The notes: generated by a model from the sequence alone, not told the origin. 40,684 nt of DNA from an uncultured Lachnospiraceae bacterium (GCA_947630875.1 CANRJG010000018.1:1-40684), one strand, 5' to 3'; shown: positions 1 to 12,356, counted from the stretch's first letter. Numbers and translations: made by a program.

Positions 1-3412
<3,412 letters not shown>

Positions 3413-3540
3413 CGATGTCCCACCTCTCGTTATCTTTTATCGATATTTAACCGATTTTACTCCTAACTTATCATAACAGTGTATTTCACATCTTAACACC
3501 TGAATTTGACATTGTCAATCTTTTTACAATCCAATTTCCG

Positions 3541-3579
3541 AAAAAAAACATACCCCCGGAGCTTTTCTCTGAGGGTATG
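3541..3579 (-). terminator. Hairpin terminator/attenuator between rplL and rpoB
   Basis: On the minus strand CATACCC pairs with GGGTATG, and an inner CTCTG/CGGAG-type stem continues it across one mismatch. Eight T residues follow (3541-3548). This has the form of an intrinsic terminator. Because rpoB follows with no visible promoter of its own, it probably terminates only part of the transcripts, giving more L7/L12 than RNA polymerase, as the rplL-rpoB attenuator of E. coli does. Confidence 0.85.
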
Positions 3580-3616
3580 CCGCAACTGCGTAATATGAAA
3601 AATTTTCGTTCCGCAA

Positions 3617-3994
3617 TTATTTGAGTGTAACTTTTGCGCCTTCTGCTTCCAGCTTAGCCTTGATGTCTTCGGCTTCTGCTTTCTCAACGCCTTCTTTGAC
3701 CATCTTCGGTGCGTTGTCAACCACTTCCTTGGCTTCTTTCAGGCCAAGACCGGTGATCTCACGAACAACCTTGATAACCTTAACCTTGTTGGGACCGATC
3801 TCTGTCAGTTCTACGTTGAACTCGGTCTGCTCTTCTGCTGCGCCTGCGCCTTCGCCGCCTGCTGCCGCAACAACAACGCCTGCCGCTGCGGAAACACCGA
3901 ACTCTTCCTCACAGGCCTTTACCAGGTCGTTTAATTCCAGAACTGTCAACTCTTTAATCGCATCAATTAATTCAGCTGTTGTTAATTTTGCCAT
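3617..3994 (-). CDS. rplL: 50S ribosomal protein L7/L12
   Basis: This protein forms the flexible stalk of the large subunit that recruits translation GTPases. The 125-residue length is normal. The N-terminal dimerisation domain (about residues 1-35, [16 protein letters not shown]) binds L10. A hinge rich in Ala and Gly follows (about 36-55), then the C-terminal factor-binding domain with the conserved segment [15 protein letters not shown] and the ending AEGAKVTLK. It starts 32 bp after rplJ and is probably in the same transcript. A terminator-like hairpin follows it. Confidence 0.98.
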   Translation of the reverse strand: MAKLTTAELIDAIKELTVLELNDLVKACEEEFGVSAAAGVVVAAAGGEGAGAAEEQTEFNVELTEIGPNKVKVIKVVREITGLGLKEAKEVVDNAPKMVKEGVEKAEAEDIKAKLEAEGAKVTLK

Positions 3995-4026
3995 TTTTCT
4001 TACCTATCCTTTCTGATTGAAATAAC

Positions 4027-4563
4027 TTACTCTGCCGCGGGGGCTTCTTCCGCCGGGCTTGTGGTTTCGGCAGCGCCTTCGCCGCCCTTTTCTGCAATCT
4101 GTTTGATCACTCTCGCGAAGTTTGCAATCGGTGACTGAATACTGCCAAGCAGCTTGGAAAGCAGTTCCTCCCTGGAAGGAATCTTCGCAATCTGCGCCAT
4201 GCCGGCTTCATCATAAAAGATATCTTCCACTACGCCGACTTTCAGTTCCAGACTCTTGACATTCTTCGCGTATTTTGCGATCAGTCTGGCGGGCGCCGTT
4301 GCATCTGTCTTTGAAATCGCGATGGCATTGGGGCCTTCCAGGTATTCGCTGATGCTTTCACAGGGCGTACCCGCAAATGCGCGCTTCATCAGCGTGTTCT
4401 TGTATACTTTGTAAATCACATCTGCTTCTCTTAAAGTTTTACGAAGCGCCGTGTCTTCTTCTACCGTAATACCGCGGTAATCTACAAGAACAACGGATTT
4501 GGCATCCTTGATGTTTTCAGAGATCTCATCAACAATCGGCTGCTTTAACTCAACTTTTGCCAT
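4027..4563 (-). CDS. rplJ: 50S ribosomal protein L10
   Basis: L10 anchors the L7/L12 dimers at the base of the ribosomal stalk. I chose the ATG at 4563 (MAKVELKQPIVDEI) because AAGGAGG lies at the right distance upstream. The frame stays open further upstream, but that part lies in the structured leader. The 178-residue product has the typical SVVLVDYRGITVEEDT segment and an acidic, Ala-rich C-terminal tail, where the L7/L12-binding helix lies. Expression is probably controlled by the L10-leader structure immediately upstream. Confidence 0.97.
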   Translation of the reverse strand: MAKVELKQPIVDEISENIKDAKSVVLVDYRGITVEEDTALRKTLREADVIYKVYKNTLMKRAFAGTPCESISEYLEGPNAIAISKTDATAPARLIAKYAKNVKSLELKVGVVEDIFYDEAGMAQIAKIPSREELLSKLLGSIQSPIANFARVIKQIAEKGGEGAAETTSPAEEAPAAE

Positions 4564-4620
4564 GAATGTGCACCTCCTTAAAAAATATTGAATGTGCTGC
4601 TTCGTATGCAAATCAATATA

Positions 4621-4735
4621 AAAAGAAAACCCCGTTTTCCAAAGGCCAAACGAGGTTTATCATCGAATGATTTTATATACCTCGGCAGGATTTACGTTTT
4701 TTCAAACACCTGCTGTCTCAGGCAGCAACATTATT
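4621..4735 (-). promoter_or_regulatory. Ribosomal protein L10 leader with attenuator terminator
   Basis: In the rplA-rplJ gap the minus strand carries AGACAGCAGG followed by TCCTGCCGAGGT, so GCAGG can pair with CCTGC; these are hallmarks of the L10-binding leader of Firmicutes. A terminator follows: AAACCTCGTTT pairs with AAACGGGGTTT (4627-4658, one G-U pair) and a T-rich run follows (TCTTTTT). The segment CGAGGT at about 4679-4684 can pair instead with ACCTCG, the 5' arm of the terminator, which would give an antiterminator. The expected logic is that excess L10 binds the leader and favours termination. The motifs are seen directly; the mechanism is known for the family. Confidence 0.88.
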
Positions 4736-4791
4736 TATTCACAGTGCGCATAAAGCACACGGTAAATCATATGAATTTTTTTAACTTAAGA

Positions 4792-5487
4792 TCAGCTTCC
4801 GTATCTTGCCGTATTCAGCTTGATGCCGGGGCCCATGGTAGATGTCAGGCAGATGCTCTTGAAGAACTGTCCCTTCAAAGCGGCGGGTCTTGCCTTCATC
4901 AGCGCACTCATCAGCGCATTGAGGTTTTCACCCAGCTGCTCCGCCGTAAAGGATGCTTTTCCGATGGGCACATGAATGATATTGGATTTATCGAGACGAT
5001 ACTCGATTTTACCTGCTTTGATATCTGCGATGGCCTTGGTCAGATCCATGGTAACCGTACCGGCTTTCGGGTTGGGCATCAGACCTTTCGGTCCCAGCAC
5101 ACGACCGAGACGTCCCACCACACCCATCATATCCGGTGTGGCGACAACAACGTCAAAATCCAGCCAGCCTTCGTTCTGAATCTTCGGAATCAGTTCCTCT
5201 CCGCCGACAAAATCCGCACCGGCTGCCTTTGCTTCGTCTTCCTTGACGCCTTTTGCAAATACCAGCACACGTACGCTCTTACCGGTACCCTGCGGCAGTA
5301 CAACGGCGCCTCGGATCTGCTGATCTGCGTGACGGCCGTCACAGCCGGTTCTGATATGCACTTCGATCGTCTCGTCAAATTTTGCAGTGGCAACCTGTTT
5401 TACCAGTTCGATGGCCTTGTCTGCATCATATAATACGGTACGGTCAATCAATTTTGCCTTCTCTTTATAATTTTTTCCTCGTTTCAT
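4792..5487 (-). CDS. rplA: 50S ribosomal protein L1
   Basis: L1 binds 23S rRNA at the mobile stalk next to the E site. The start at 5487 ([15 protein letters not shown]) follows GGGAGG; a slightly longer in-frame start lacks a good ribosome site. At 231 residues the length is usual. Recognisable segments are the N-terminal [14 protein letters not shown], the central VLPQGTGK and [20 protein letters not shown] (two conserved rRNA-binding loops), and the C-terminal [12 protein letters not shown] with MGPGIKLNT. It lies 65 bp downstream of rplK. Confidence 0.98.
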   Translation of the reverse strand: MKRGKNYKEKAKLIDRTVLYDADKAIELVKQVATAKFDETIEVHIRTGCDGRHADQQIRGAVVLPQGTGKSVRVLVFAKGVKEDEAKAAGADFVGGEELIPKIQNEGWLDFDVVVATPDMMGVVGRLGRVLGPKGLMPNPKAGTVTMDLTKAIADIKAGKIEYRLDKSNIIHVPIGKASFTAEQLGENLNALMSALMKARPAALKGQFFKSICLTSTMGPGIKLNTARYGS

Positions 5488-5552
5488 AAAAACCTCCCGG
5501 TGGTCTGTCGAAGCTGCTCGCTTCTTCCACATTCTATATTCTTATTATCTGA

Positions 5553-5978
5553 TCAGTCCGCAACCGTTACGCCCATACTTCTGGCGGTGCCCGCGATCAT
5601 GCTGATGGCAGTGTCGATATTGGCGGCGTTTAAATCCGGCATCTTCATCTCGGCGATTTCCTTCAGCTGATCTCTCGTAATCGTAGCGACCTTGGTTCTG
5701 TTGGGTACGCCGGAGCCTGATTTGATATTGCAGGCTTTCTTAATCAGCACAGCCGCAGGGGGCGTCTTTGTGATGAAGCTGAAGCTTCTGTCCGAATAAA
5801 CCGTAATAACCACAGGAATAACCAGATCTCCCTTATCGGCGGTTCTTGCGTTAAATTCCTTTGTAAACTGAACAATATTTACACCATGCTGTCCCAGGGC
5901 AGGTCCTACCGGAGGTGCCGGCGTCGCCTTGCCTGCAGGAATCTGAAGTTTGATATAACCTGTAACTTTTTTTGCCAT
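5553..5978 (-). CDS. rplK: 50S ribosomal protein L11
   Basis: L11 binds the GTPase-associated centre of 23S rRNA and takes part in the stringent response. The 141-residue product has the Pro-rich N-terminal segment [20 protein letters not shown] (antibiotic/factor-facing domain) and the C-terminal rRNA-binding domain ending in [21 protein letters not shown] precedes the ATG at 5978. It follows nusG by 14 bp and is surely co-transcribed with it. Confidence 0.98.
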   Translation of the reverse strand: MAKKVTGYIKLQIPAGKATPAPPVGPALGQHGVNIVQFTKEFNARTADKGDLVIPVVITVYSDRSFSFITKTPPAAVLIKKACNIKSGSGVPNRTKVATITRDQLKEIAEMKMPDLNAANIDTAISMIAGTARSMGVTVAD

Positions 5979-5992
5979 AATAATTGGCCTCC

Positions 5993-6505
5993 TTACATCT
6001 TCTTAACTTCTGAAAAATTGATTTCAACCGGCGTCAGACGGCCGAAAAGCTCCACATTGAGTATAAGCGTCTGTTTGCCTTCATTGATACTCTGTACCTG
6101 ACCCACCGTATCTTTCCATACGCCCGAAATCACGGATACTGTATCGCCGACGCCGAAATCTATAACTATATCCGTCAGTTTTATGCCAAGAGAACGAATT
6201 TCATCTTCGGTAAGCGGAACCGGCTTGGATCCCGGTCCGACAAAGCCCGTCACGCCTCTGGTATTGCGCACGACATACCAGGTTTCGTCGTTCATCACCA
6301 TGTTCAGCAGCACATAGCCCGGAAACATCTTTTTTTCCACCTGCTTCTGCAGGCCGTTCCGGTCTTCCACTACCTCCAGCGTCGGTACGCGGACTTCCAG
6401 AATCTGTTCCTGTAAATGTCTGTTTTCAATGGCTTTGTCAATATTTGCTTTTACCTTGTTTTCATATCCGGAATAAGTATGCACCACATACCATTTCGAT
6501 TCCAT
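5993..6505 (-). CDS. nusG: Transcription elongation/antitermination factor NusG
   Basis: NusG binds RNA polymerase through its N-terminal domain and modulates pausing, Rho action and coupling to ribosomes. The 170-residue protein begins [18 protein letters not shown], the classic NGN-domain start. It contains [20 protein letters not shown] and a [12 protein letters not shown] linker, and then a KOW domain (about residues 118-170: [18 protein letters not shown]). It lies between secE and rplK with short gaps, the usual bacterial order. Confidence 0.98.
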   Translation of the reverse strand: MESKWYVVHTYSGYENKVKANIDKAIENRHLQEQILEVRVPTLEVVEDRNGLQKQVEKKMFPGYVLLNMVMNDETWYVVRNTRGVTGFVGPGSKPVPLTEDEIRSLGIKLTDIVIDFGVGDTVSVISGVWKDTVGQVQSINEGKQTLILNVELFGRLTPVEINFSEVKKM

Positions 6506-6526
6506 ACCGTCACCTCATTCAGCACT

Positions 6527-6739
6527 CTACAGACCCAGACTGATCCAGAAATCGATGCCGTAATTCATAAACAAATCGATCACCGCAATCAGCAGTCCCA
6601 GGAAAATCGTAACAAGGACCACAGCGATGGACTGTTTGACAACGTCCTTGCGTGTGGGCCAGACGATTTTTTTGAATTCGGTCTTGACGCCCTTGAAAAA
6701 GCTGACTTTTTTTGCTGTAGCATTTTGATTGTCTGCCAT
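6527..6739 (-). CDS. secE: Preprotein translocase subunit SecE
   Basis: SecE clamps the SecY channel. The 70-residue product has the conserved amphipathic segment FFKGVKTEFKKIVWPTRKDV (about residues 15-34), followed by one transmembrane helix (about 40-60). This is the short single-TM form usual in Firmicutes. I chose the ATG at 6739 (MADNQNAT) because GAGG lies 9 nt upstream; an ATG five codons earlier has no ribosome site. It sits 26 bp after rpmG and 21 bp before nusG. Confidence 0.95.
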   Translation of the reverse strand: MADNQNATAKKVSFFKGVKTEFKKIVWPTRKDVVKQSIAVVLVTIFLGLLIAVIDLFMNYGIDFWISLGL

Positions 6740-6765
6740 TTTTGAATGCCTCATTTCTCAAAGGA

Positions 6766-6915
6766 TTATCTTGTTTCCTTGTGCAGTGTATGCTTTCTGC
6801 AGAATCTGCAGTATTTGCTTGTTTCCATTCTTTCAGGATGGTTTCTTTTTTCTTTTGTAAGATTGTAATTTCTCTGCTTACATTCAGTACATGCCAAAGT
6901 AATTTTAACGCGCAT
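6766..6915 (-). CDS. rpmG: 50S ribosomal protein L33
   Basis: This 49-residue gene is short and easily missed. It reads [18 protein letters not shown] at the start and [13 protein letters not shown] at the end. Two Cys pairs (CTEC and CRFC) form the zinc-binding site of the C+ type of L33. AAAGGTGG precedes the ATG at 6915. rpmG in front of secE-nusG is the standard Firmicutes order. It is the first gene of the transcript that starts at the promoter near 7059-7088. Confidence 0.96.
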   Translation of the reverse strand: MRVKITLACTECKQRNYNLTKEKRNHPERMETSKYCRFCRKHTLHKETR

Positions 6916-6997
6916 GGCTGCCACCTTTCTTTTTACAAATTTCAAGCTGCATTTAGAGAAATCCGGGTGGGTAGTCCATTTTTCTCTTTTCTTTTTT

Positions 6998-7048
6998 GTT
7001 GGGATTTGTATGGAAATTCAGGCACGCAAAAAAGAGAGCCCAACTCCC
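6998..7048 (-). promoter_or_regulatory. Possible attenuator in the rpmG-secE-nusG leader
   Basis: Just downstream of the predicted start site, the minus strand has GGGAG, a five-base loop, CTCTC and then six T (7028-7048), a compact terminator-like hairpin. Part of it (GTTGGG, 7039-7044) can pair instead with CCCAAC at 6998-7003, which would break the first hairpin. The pairings are visible. A regulatory role is inference. Confidence 0.45.
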
Positions 7049-7058
7049 ATTCCTGCAA

Positions 7059-7088
7059 ACTTTACCATAGTCTGTGTTCGCATGTCAA
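7059..7088 (-). promoter_or_regulatory. Sigma-A-type promoter for rpmG-secE-nusG
   Basis: On the minus strand a perfect TTGACA (7083-7088) is followed after 18 bases by TAAAGT (7059-7064). It lies between the terminator of the pectate lyase gene and rpmG, leaving a leader of about 135 nt. Confidence 0.75.
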
Positions 7089-7099
7089 GAAAATTTTCC

Positions 7100-7141
7100 G
7101 AAAAATCAGATCGGGAGCCATAAAAAACTTTACGACTCCCG
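7100..7141 (-). terminator. Terminator of the pectate lyase gene
   Basis: The minus strand reads CGGGAGTCGTAAA, a short loop, then TTTATGGCTCCCG (7112-7141), a 13-bp stem with two G-U pairs. ATCTGATTTTTC follows. It begins within a few bases of the pectate lyase stop codon. Confidence 0.75.
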
Positions 7142-7146
7142 CATAT

Positions 7147-9582
7147 TCACTCCAGTTCTGTCAGTTTTGCCGCGCTTTGCAGAATCAGTAGCGCATCCGC
7201 CGCGCTGACGGTCTGATCGTGGTTGGTATCCGCCGCCGCAAAGACCGCCGGATCCGCAATCACCTGCAGTTTCGCCGCATGCTGCAGCACCAGCAGCGCG
7301 TCTTCCGCGGTTACGGTTCCGCTCTGATTGACATCGCCGGGCAGGATCGCAGAAGGTGTTTCCGCCTCGCTTACCGTCACTCTGCAGCTGGCTTTTTTCC
7401 CGGAGCCGTCCGCTGCCGTACAGGTAATCGTGGCACTGCCTTTGGCCAGCGCCTGTACCGTACCGTCTTCCGATACGACTGCTACTTTTTCATTGGAGCT
7501 TTTCCATGTCAATGCCGGGTTACTGGCATCCGCCGGCAGCACCTCTGCCTTCAGCACAATTTTTTCGCCTGTTTTCAGACTGATTCGACTTTCGGGGAGC
7601 CGGATTTCCGTCACCGGCTGTACCACCTGCACGCTGCATTCCGCAGATATATCTGTTCCCTCGATGGTGGCTTTGATGGTGGCCGTACCGGGGGTTTTGG
7701 CGATAACCAGCCCGGAATCCCGTACTTTTGCCACCTGAGAATCGCTGCTTTCCCAGACCAGCGCGGTCTGACTGGTATCAAAGGGTGCAAATGCAGTCAG
7801 AAGCTGCTGCATCTCGCCGGTTTTTAAGGTATCAACCGTATTGACAAAGGACAGTTTTTCCGCCGAAATCACCGCTTCTTCTGCAAGTTTCACCGGTTCC
7901 TGCGCATCATATGAAGTAGAGAGCCATTCCTCCGTACTCATATCCAGCACACCGGCGCCGGCATAGGTTTTTACCGTGGATTCCACTTCATCAAGTCCTA
8001 CGATTTTGTAAGTATAAGGCAGTTTTTCATAGGTGGGAATGAAATGGAAGGGTTTGTTGGACGGACTGTCTTTCGTCATATTTTCCACACCTTCAATGAC
8101 CGAGGTCCAGGACCACTTTTCCGCACCGATGGTGGATTTATCCCGCCAGATAAATTTATGGTCCGGATTTAAGGGCGCGCCGCTGGTAAAGAGATTTTCC
8201 CCGTTATTGTCCCAGCTGCTGCCTTCATATACCTCAGCCGTACCTACCTTGCTGACTCTGGAATTGACAATCAGCGCGTGATTGTAGGTCTCACTGAGAC
8301 GATGCTTCCAGTCGGCTGTCATAGTCTCATAACTGGTGGTCCAGTCGTCGGACTGAAGTTCACTTCCGGCAATCGGTTCGTCCGCGCCGTAGAAGATACA
8401 GGTATCGGCGCCCACCGCCGCTCCGTTTCTGGGGTACAGGCACTGGCTCAGATCATACATGCCGTAGGTTTTGAAACAATCCTTGCTGTAATGCAGTTCC
8501 ATATGCGCCCAGTCGTCAATATAGCAGTTGAACAGATGGCCGATGCCCTGCCGGACAAAGGGAATCCGGCAGCCGATATTGGTATACCGGTTGTAGGCAT
8601 GGGTGATCCGGAGCCGCTGATTTCCGTCTTCTATGGGAAGGCCGCCGGAAATGCCGTCCATAAAATCCTTGTCTCCGGATCCATTCAGGTTCAGTTTAAA
8701 GTGCTCCGCCGTATAGGCCATGACTTCCTCCATGGTGGCATCGCCATCCCGCAGCAGCCTGTACCGGCTGGCGGCAGGAAGCGCCCCTGCCTGATACCGC
8801 TCTTCCATATAAGAAATGGTTTTGTAGATCATTCCGTTTTTGTCCGGATGTTCATCGGTGGGAAGTCCGAAGGAACACCAGGAAAGGGTCATACCTGAAG
8901 CGCCGTTTTCCGAATCCACATTGCCGTCTCCCGCCAGGGAGAAGGAGCAGTGATCGATCCAGACATTTTTGGCGCCGTTGATTTTAATAAAAGTCCAGCC
9001 GTTTTCCTTGGAGATATTCAGCCGGTCTGACGCTTCATCCCACTGCCACATTTCGTCAAAGGACAGATTACGGATCACCAGATCGCTGCTGCTTCCCTGC
9101 AGTTTCCATTCCGCATGGCGGACGGTGGCACCGTTTTTGGAAAAAACAGTCAGTCCGTGGGTATCGGTGATCATCAGCTGCGATACGCCGGTCTGCATCA
9201 GCGTGGGATTGGTAAACCCGTTGTGCGTTGGCTGCGCGTATTCGATGATACAGGGCAGGTTTTGCGTTTCCTCGTCCAGCATATTCCAGCCCAGATCCAG
9301 ATCCTGCGTAATTTCAATGACCTTTACCTTTCCTTCTGCCGCGTCCGCAATGGCCTTTAAAAACTCCGCCGCATTGGCCGCCGTCCGGTAGGCAGAAGTT
9401 CCAATCGCATCTGTCCGCTCCGAAACCTTTGCAAATCCGGTCAGAGAGAAAAAGCTCTTGTTGAATGTTTCCTGCGTCCGTTCCGTATCCGGCAATTGCG
9501 TAATTACAGGTTCGGCCTGTACCGGCAGAAGCATACAGACACTCAGAACAACGCTTAACAGAATCCCCATCATTCGTTTCAT
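7147..9582 (-). CDS. Secreted pectate lyase (PL1-like) with Big_2 repeats and dockerin
   Basis: The 811-residue protein is predicted to cleave pectate outside the cell by beta-elimination. I chose the ATG at 9582 (MKRMMGILLS) because AAGGAGG lies 9 nt upstream; longer starts fall inside the upstream repeat. A signal peptide covers about residues 1-23 (ending VQA). The parallel beta-helix region contains NVWIDHCSFS, MTLSWCSFG and CRIPFVRQG; the R339-x-P-x-x-R344 pattern matches the catalytic Arg motif of family PL1. Two Big_2 immunoglobulin-like domains follow (about 570-650 and 655-740; LTWKSSNEKVAVVSEDG is typical). A type I dockerin ends the protein (747-811), with two calcium loops, DVNQSGTVTAED and DTNHDQTVSAAD. 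Substrate specificity within PL1 cannot be fixed from sequence. Confidence 0.88.
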   Translation of the reverse strand: MKRMMGILLSVVLSVCMLLPVQAEPVITQLPDTERTQETFNKSFFSLTGFAKVSERTDAIGTSAYRTAANAAEFLKAIADAAEGKVKVIEITQDLDLGWNMLDEETQNLPCIIEYAQPTHNGFTNPTLMQTGVSQLMITDTHGLTVFSKNGATVRHAEWKLQGSSSDLVIRNLSFDEMWQWDEASDRLNISKENGWTFIKINGAKNVWIDHCSFSLAGDGNVDSENGASGMTLSWCSFGLPTDEHPDKNGMIYKTISYMEERYQAGALPAASRYRLLRDGDATMEEVMAYTAEHFKLNLNGSGDKDFMDGISGGLPIEDGNQRLRITHAYNRYTNIGCRIPFVRQGIGHLFNCYIDDWAHMELHYSKDCFKTYGMYDLSQCLYPRNGAAVGADTCIFYGADEPIAGSELQSDDWTTSYETMTADWKHRLSETYNHALIVNSRVSKVGTAEVYEGSSWDNNGENLFTSGAPLNPDHKFIWRDKSTIGAEKWSWTSVIEGVENMTKDSPSNKPFHFIPTYEKLPYTYKIVGLDEVESTVKTYAGAGVLDMSTEEWLSTSYDAQEPVKLAEEAVISAEKLSFVNTVDTLKTGEMQQLLTAFAPFDTSQTALVWESSDSQVAKVRDSGLVIAKTPGTATIKATIEGTDISAECSVQVVQPVTEIRLPESRISLKTGEKIVLKAEVLPADASNPALTWKSSNEKVAVVSEDGTVQALAKGSATITCTAADGSGKKASCRVTVSEAETPSAILPGDVNQSGTVTAEDALLVLQHAAKLQVIADPAVFAAADTNHDQTVSAADALLILQSAAKLTELE

Positions 9583-9627
9583 TATTTCCATCCTCCTTGT
9601 TTTTCTGCCTTTCCTAACCCTTCTCCC

Positions 9628-9689
9628 CATAAAGCTTCTCATCCAACGGTATGCAAGCATACCGTGGATTCGAGCTTTTGACGCTGTAA
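9628..9689 (+). repeat. Partial copy of the multi-hairpin repeat (3' hairpin only)
   Basis: About 62 bp match the last hairpin of the full element that follows (AAAGCTTCTC, then the ATCCAACGGTATGC arm). The opposite arm lacks one T (CCGTGGAT instead of CCGTTGGAT). The copy lacks the 5' two thirds of the element and joins the next copy directly, so this looks like a tandem insertion followed by deletion. Confidence 0.8.
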
Positions 9690-9860
9690 AAGTGATTACG
9701 GATTGTTACGCTGCTTCGCAGCTCTCACAATCCTGCCCAACATTCGGAATCCATGGGGCCCCTGCCCCACTTCTTCCTCATGTTGGGGGCGCGTCATAAA
9801 GCTTCTCATCCAACGGTATGCAAGCATACCGTTGGATTCGAGCTTTTGACGCTGTAATCA
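9688..9860 (+). mobile_element. MITE-like multi-hairpin repeat, copy A
   Basis: This 173-bp non-coding element is nearly identical to the inverse-oriented copy at 34805-34989. It folds into three stem-loops: GGATTGT/ACAATCC (9700-9733) with an inner GCTGC/GCAGC; CCCAACAT/ATGTTGGG (9736-9787); and a long hairpin 9791-9852. The long hairpin has outer GCGTCA/TGACGC arms, AAAGCT/AGCTTT, and a perfect 14-bp stem around a two-base loop (9808-9837). The right end TGATTACAGCGTCAAAAGC (read on the minus strand) is present. The matching left end is missing. The end supplies the TGA stop codon of the adjacent aminopeptidase gene. Confidence 0.85.
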
Positions 9861-11225
9861 CATCTCGTAAAATACCCTGTAGCAGCTGACGGTTTCATAA
9901 ACGTCCGCTTTCGCGCTGACTTCGTACTGGGCGTGCATATTCAGGATCGCTACGCCAAGATCTACGACTTCCATGCCGTAAGCCGCCAGAATATAAGCGA
10001 TGGTTCCGCCGCCGCCGGCATCCACCTTGCCCAGTTCCGCCGTCTGATACGCCACGTTTTTCGCATCAAAAGCCTGCCGGAGGGCTCCTAAGTATTCCGC
10101 ATTGGCGTCATTGGAGCCGCTCTTGCCCCTGGCGCCGGTATATTTGCTGATGACGGCGCCTTTTCCCAGATATGCGGCGTTGTTTTTGTCAAAAACGTCC
10201 TGATACAGGGGATCATAGCCCGCATTCACATCCGCGGAAAGCATCCGGGAATGTTTCAGCGCCCGCCGGAGTTTCAGTTCGCTGTAAGTGCCGGCCGCTT
10301 CCATCAGTTCCGCCACGGTATTCTCAAAGAATCTGGATTCCATGCCGGTAGCGCCGACGCTGCCGATTTCTTCCTTATCCGCAAACAGGCAGACCTTGGT
10401 TTTTTCGGAAACACCGCTTTCCAGCATTGCGGTCAGGGAACAGAAGGCGCAGATACGGTCGTCCTGGCCGTAAGCCATGATCATACTGTTGTCCAGGCCG
10501 AAATTTCTGGCCTTGCCTGCCGGTACGACTTCAAGTTCCGCAGAAATAAAATCCGCTTCCTCCATGCCGTATTTTTCTTTCAGAAGTTTGAGAATGTATG
10601 CCTTCACCGCATCTTTTTTCTCGTCCGTTTCTTTTTTGTCCGAACGCAGTCCCACCAGTACGTCCAGGGCCTCGCCTTCTACCACGACGCTGCCTTTCTT
10701 CCCCAGCTGGGCGGAAGAAAGATGTACCAGTAAATCGGTGACGCCGATGACCGGATCCTCCGCATCCTCTCCGACGACGATCTGTACGGTCTCTCCGTTT
10801 GCCTTGACCACCGTTCCGTGCAGGGCCATGGGCGTGGCCACCCACTGGTATTTTTTGACCCCGCCATAATAATGGGTATCCAGATAAGCCATACCGCTGC
10901 TTTCATATAAAGGTTTCTGTTTGATATCCAGCCGCGGCGAATCCAGATGGGAACCGATGATCTGCATTCCCTTTTCAAATCCTGCCGTGCCGATTTCCGC
11001 CAGAATCACGGATTTATGCATGTTGACCGCATAGACCCGGTCTCCCGCTTTCAGACTTTCCTTGTTCTGCAGAATTTCTTCCAGATCCCGGTATCCGTGT
11101 TCCTTTGCAATCGCCACAATATTTGCGGCGCATTCCCGCTCCGTCTTGCCCGCGTCCAGAAAACGGCGGTAGGTTTTCGCCAGCGCCTCCTGGCGGCTGT
11201 ATTCTTCTTCCGTATATTGTTTCAT
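9858..11225 (-). CDS. apeA: M18 family aminopeptidase
   Basis: This is a cytoplasmic dinuclear zinc aminopeptidase that trims N-terminal residues, often acidic ones in this family. The 455-residue length is typical. Metal-site motifs are visible in order: GSHLDSPRLDIK (His and Asp), NFGLDNSMIMAYGQDDR (Asp), FADKEEIGSVGATGM (catalytic Glu and Glu ligand) and a C-terminal LNMHAQYE (His). AGAAAGGAAGAG lies upstream of the ATG. It follows prfA by 57 bp. Its stop codon TGA lies inside the terminal repeat of the hairpin element, so the original C-terminus or 3' flank may have been changed by the insertion. The symbol is tentative. Confidence 0.92.
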   Translation of the reverse strand: MKQYTEEEYSRQEALAKTYRRFLDAGKTERECAANIVAIAKEHGYRDLEEILQNKESLKAGDRVYAVNMHKSVILAEIGTAGFEKGMQIIGSHLDSPRLDIKQKPLYESSGMAYLDTHYYGGVKKYQWVATPMALHGTVVKANGETVQIVVGEDAEDPVIGVTDLLVHLSSAQLGKKGSVVVEGEALDVLVGLRSDKKETDEKKDAVKAYILKLLKEKYGMEEADFISAELEVVPAGKARNFGLDNSMIMAYGQDDRICAFCSLTAMLESGVSEKTKVCLFADKEEIGSVGATGMESRFFENTVAELMEAAGTYSELKLRRALKHSRMLSADVNAGYDPLYQDVFDKNNAAYLGKGAVISKYTGARGKSGSNDANAEYLGALRQAFDAKNVAYQTAELGKVDAGGGGTIAYILAAYGMEVVDLGVAILNMHAQYEVSAKADVYETVSCYRVFYEM

Positions 11226-11282
11226 GGCTTTCTCTTCCTTTCTATTTCAATTATATAACTTGCTTCTTTCGCAAACATCATT

Positions 11283-12356
11283 TTACTGATCCTGCACCAT
11301 CAGCAGCTTCGCCGCCTGATCCGCGGCAATCAGCCCGTCGATGATCTCGTCCAGATCGCCGCCCAAAATCGCGTCCAGACGATGGGACGTGAGCTTGATT
11401 CTGTGATCCGTGACCCGCCCCTGGGGAAAATTGTAGGTTCTGATTTTCTCGGAGCGGTCTCCCGTCCCCACCTGGCTTTTGCGCAGCTGGGCTTCCGCGT
11501 CGTGCTGTTTGGCCTGCTCCAGCTCATAGAGTCTGGACCGCAGAATTTTCAGCGCCTTGTCCTTGTTCTTCAACTGACTTTTTTCATCCTGGCAGGAAAT
11601 CACGATACCTGTGGGAATATGGGTCAGCCGGACCGCCGAATCCGTGGTATTGACGCACTGGCCGCCGTTGCCGCTGGCCCGGAACACATCAAATCGGCAG
11701 TCGTTCATATCCAGCTGCACATCCACTTCCTCCGCCTCCGGCATGATGGCCACGGTGATGGTAGAGGTATGGATCCGGCCGCCGGACTCCGTCACGGGAA
11801 TCCGCTGTACCCGGTGCACCCCGCTTTCATACTTCAGACGGGAATAGGCGCCCTGTCCGTTGATCATGAAAACGATTTCCTTAAATCCGCCGATGCCGTT
11901 TTCATTGGAATTCATGGTTTCCACTTTCCAGTGGCGCATTTCCGCATATTTGGCATACATGCGGAATATATCCGCCGCAAACAGCGCCGCTTCATCGCCG
12001 CCGGCCCCGGCCCGGATTTCCACGATGACGTTTTTCTCATCATTGGGATCTTTGGGCAGCAGCAGTACCTTCATTTCATGCTCCAGCCGGCGGATGTCCT
12101 CCTTCGCCCCGGCCAGCTCATCTTTGAGCATCTGCCGCATTTCCGCGTCATCTTCCTCTTCCAGCATCGACAGAGAATCTTCCTCCGTCTGTTTTGCGGT
12201 TTTATAAGCCTTATAGGCTTCCACCAGGGGCAGCATGTCGTTCTGCGCCTTCATCAGCTGCCGGAACCGTTCCTGATTGTTGGTCACATCCGGTTCCGCC
12301 AGCGCATTCAGCACTTCTTCAAAGCGCTGCAGTATATCTTCCAGTTTATCAAACAT
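11283..12356 (-). CDS. prfA: Peptide chain release factor 1
   Basis: RF1 reads UAA and UAG stop codons and triggers peptidyl-tRNA hydrolysis. The 357-residue protein has the GGQ motif in [20 protein letters not shown] and the PxT codon-recognition motif in [14 protein letters not shown], which separates RF1 from RF2. I chose the ATG at 12356 (MFDKLEDIL), in line with the family start. It overlaps the end of prmC by 8 bases, which indicates coupled translation. A GTG four codons earlier is also open. Confidence 0.97.
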   Translation of the reverse strand: MFDKLEDILQRFEEVLNALAEPDVTNNQERFRQLMKAQNDMLPLVEAYKAYKTAKQTEEDSLSMLEEEDDAEMRQMLKDELAGAKEDIRRLEHEMKVLLLPKDPNDEKNVIVEIRAGAGGDEAALFAADIFRMYAKYAEMRHWKVETMNSNENGIGGFKEIVFMINGQGAYSRLKYESGVHRVQRIPVTESGGRIHTSTITVAIMPEAEEVDVQLDMNDCRFDVFRASGNGGQCVNTTDSAVRLTHIPTGIVISCQDEKSQLKNKDKALKILRSRLYELEQAKQHDAEAQLRKSQVGTGDRSEKIRTYNFPQGRVTDHRIKLTSHRLDAILGGDLDEIIDGLIAADQAAKLLMVQDQ

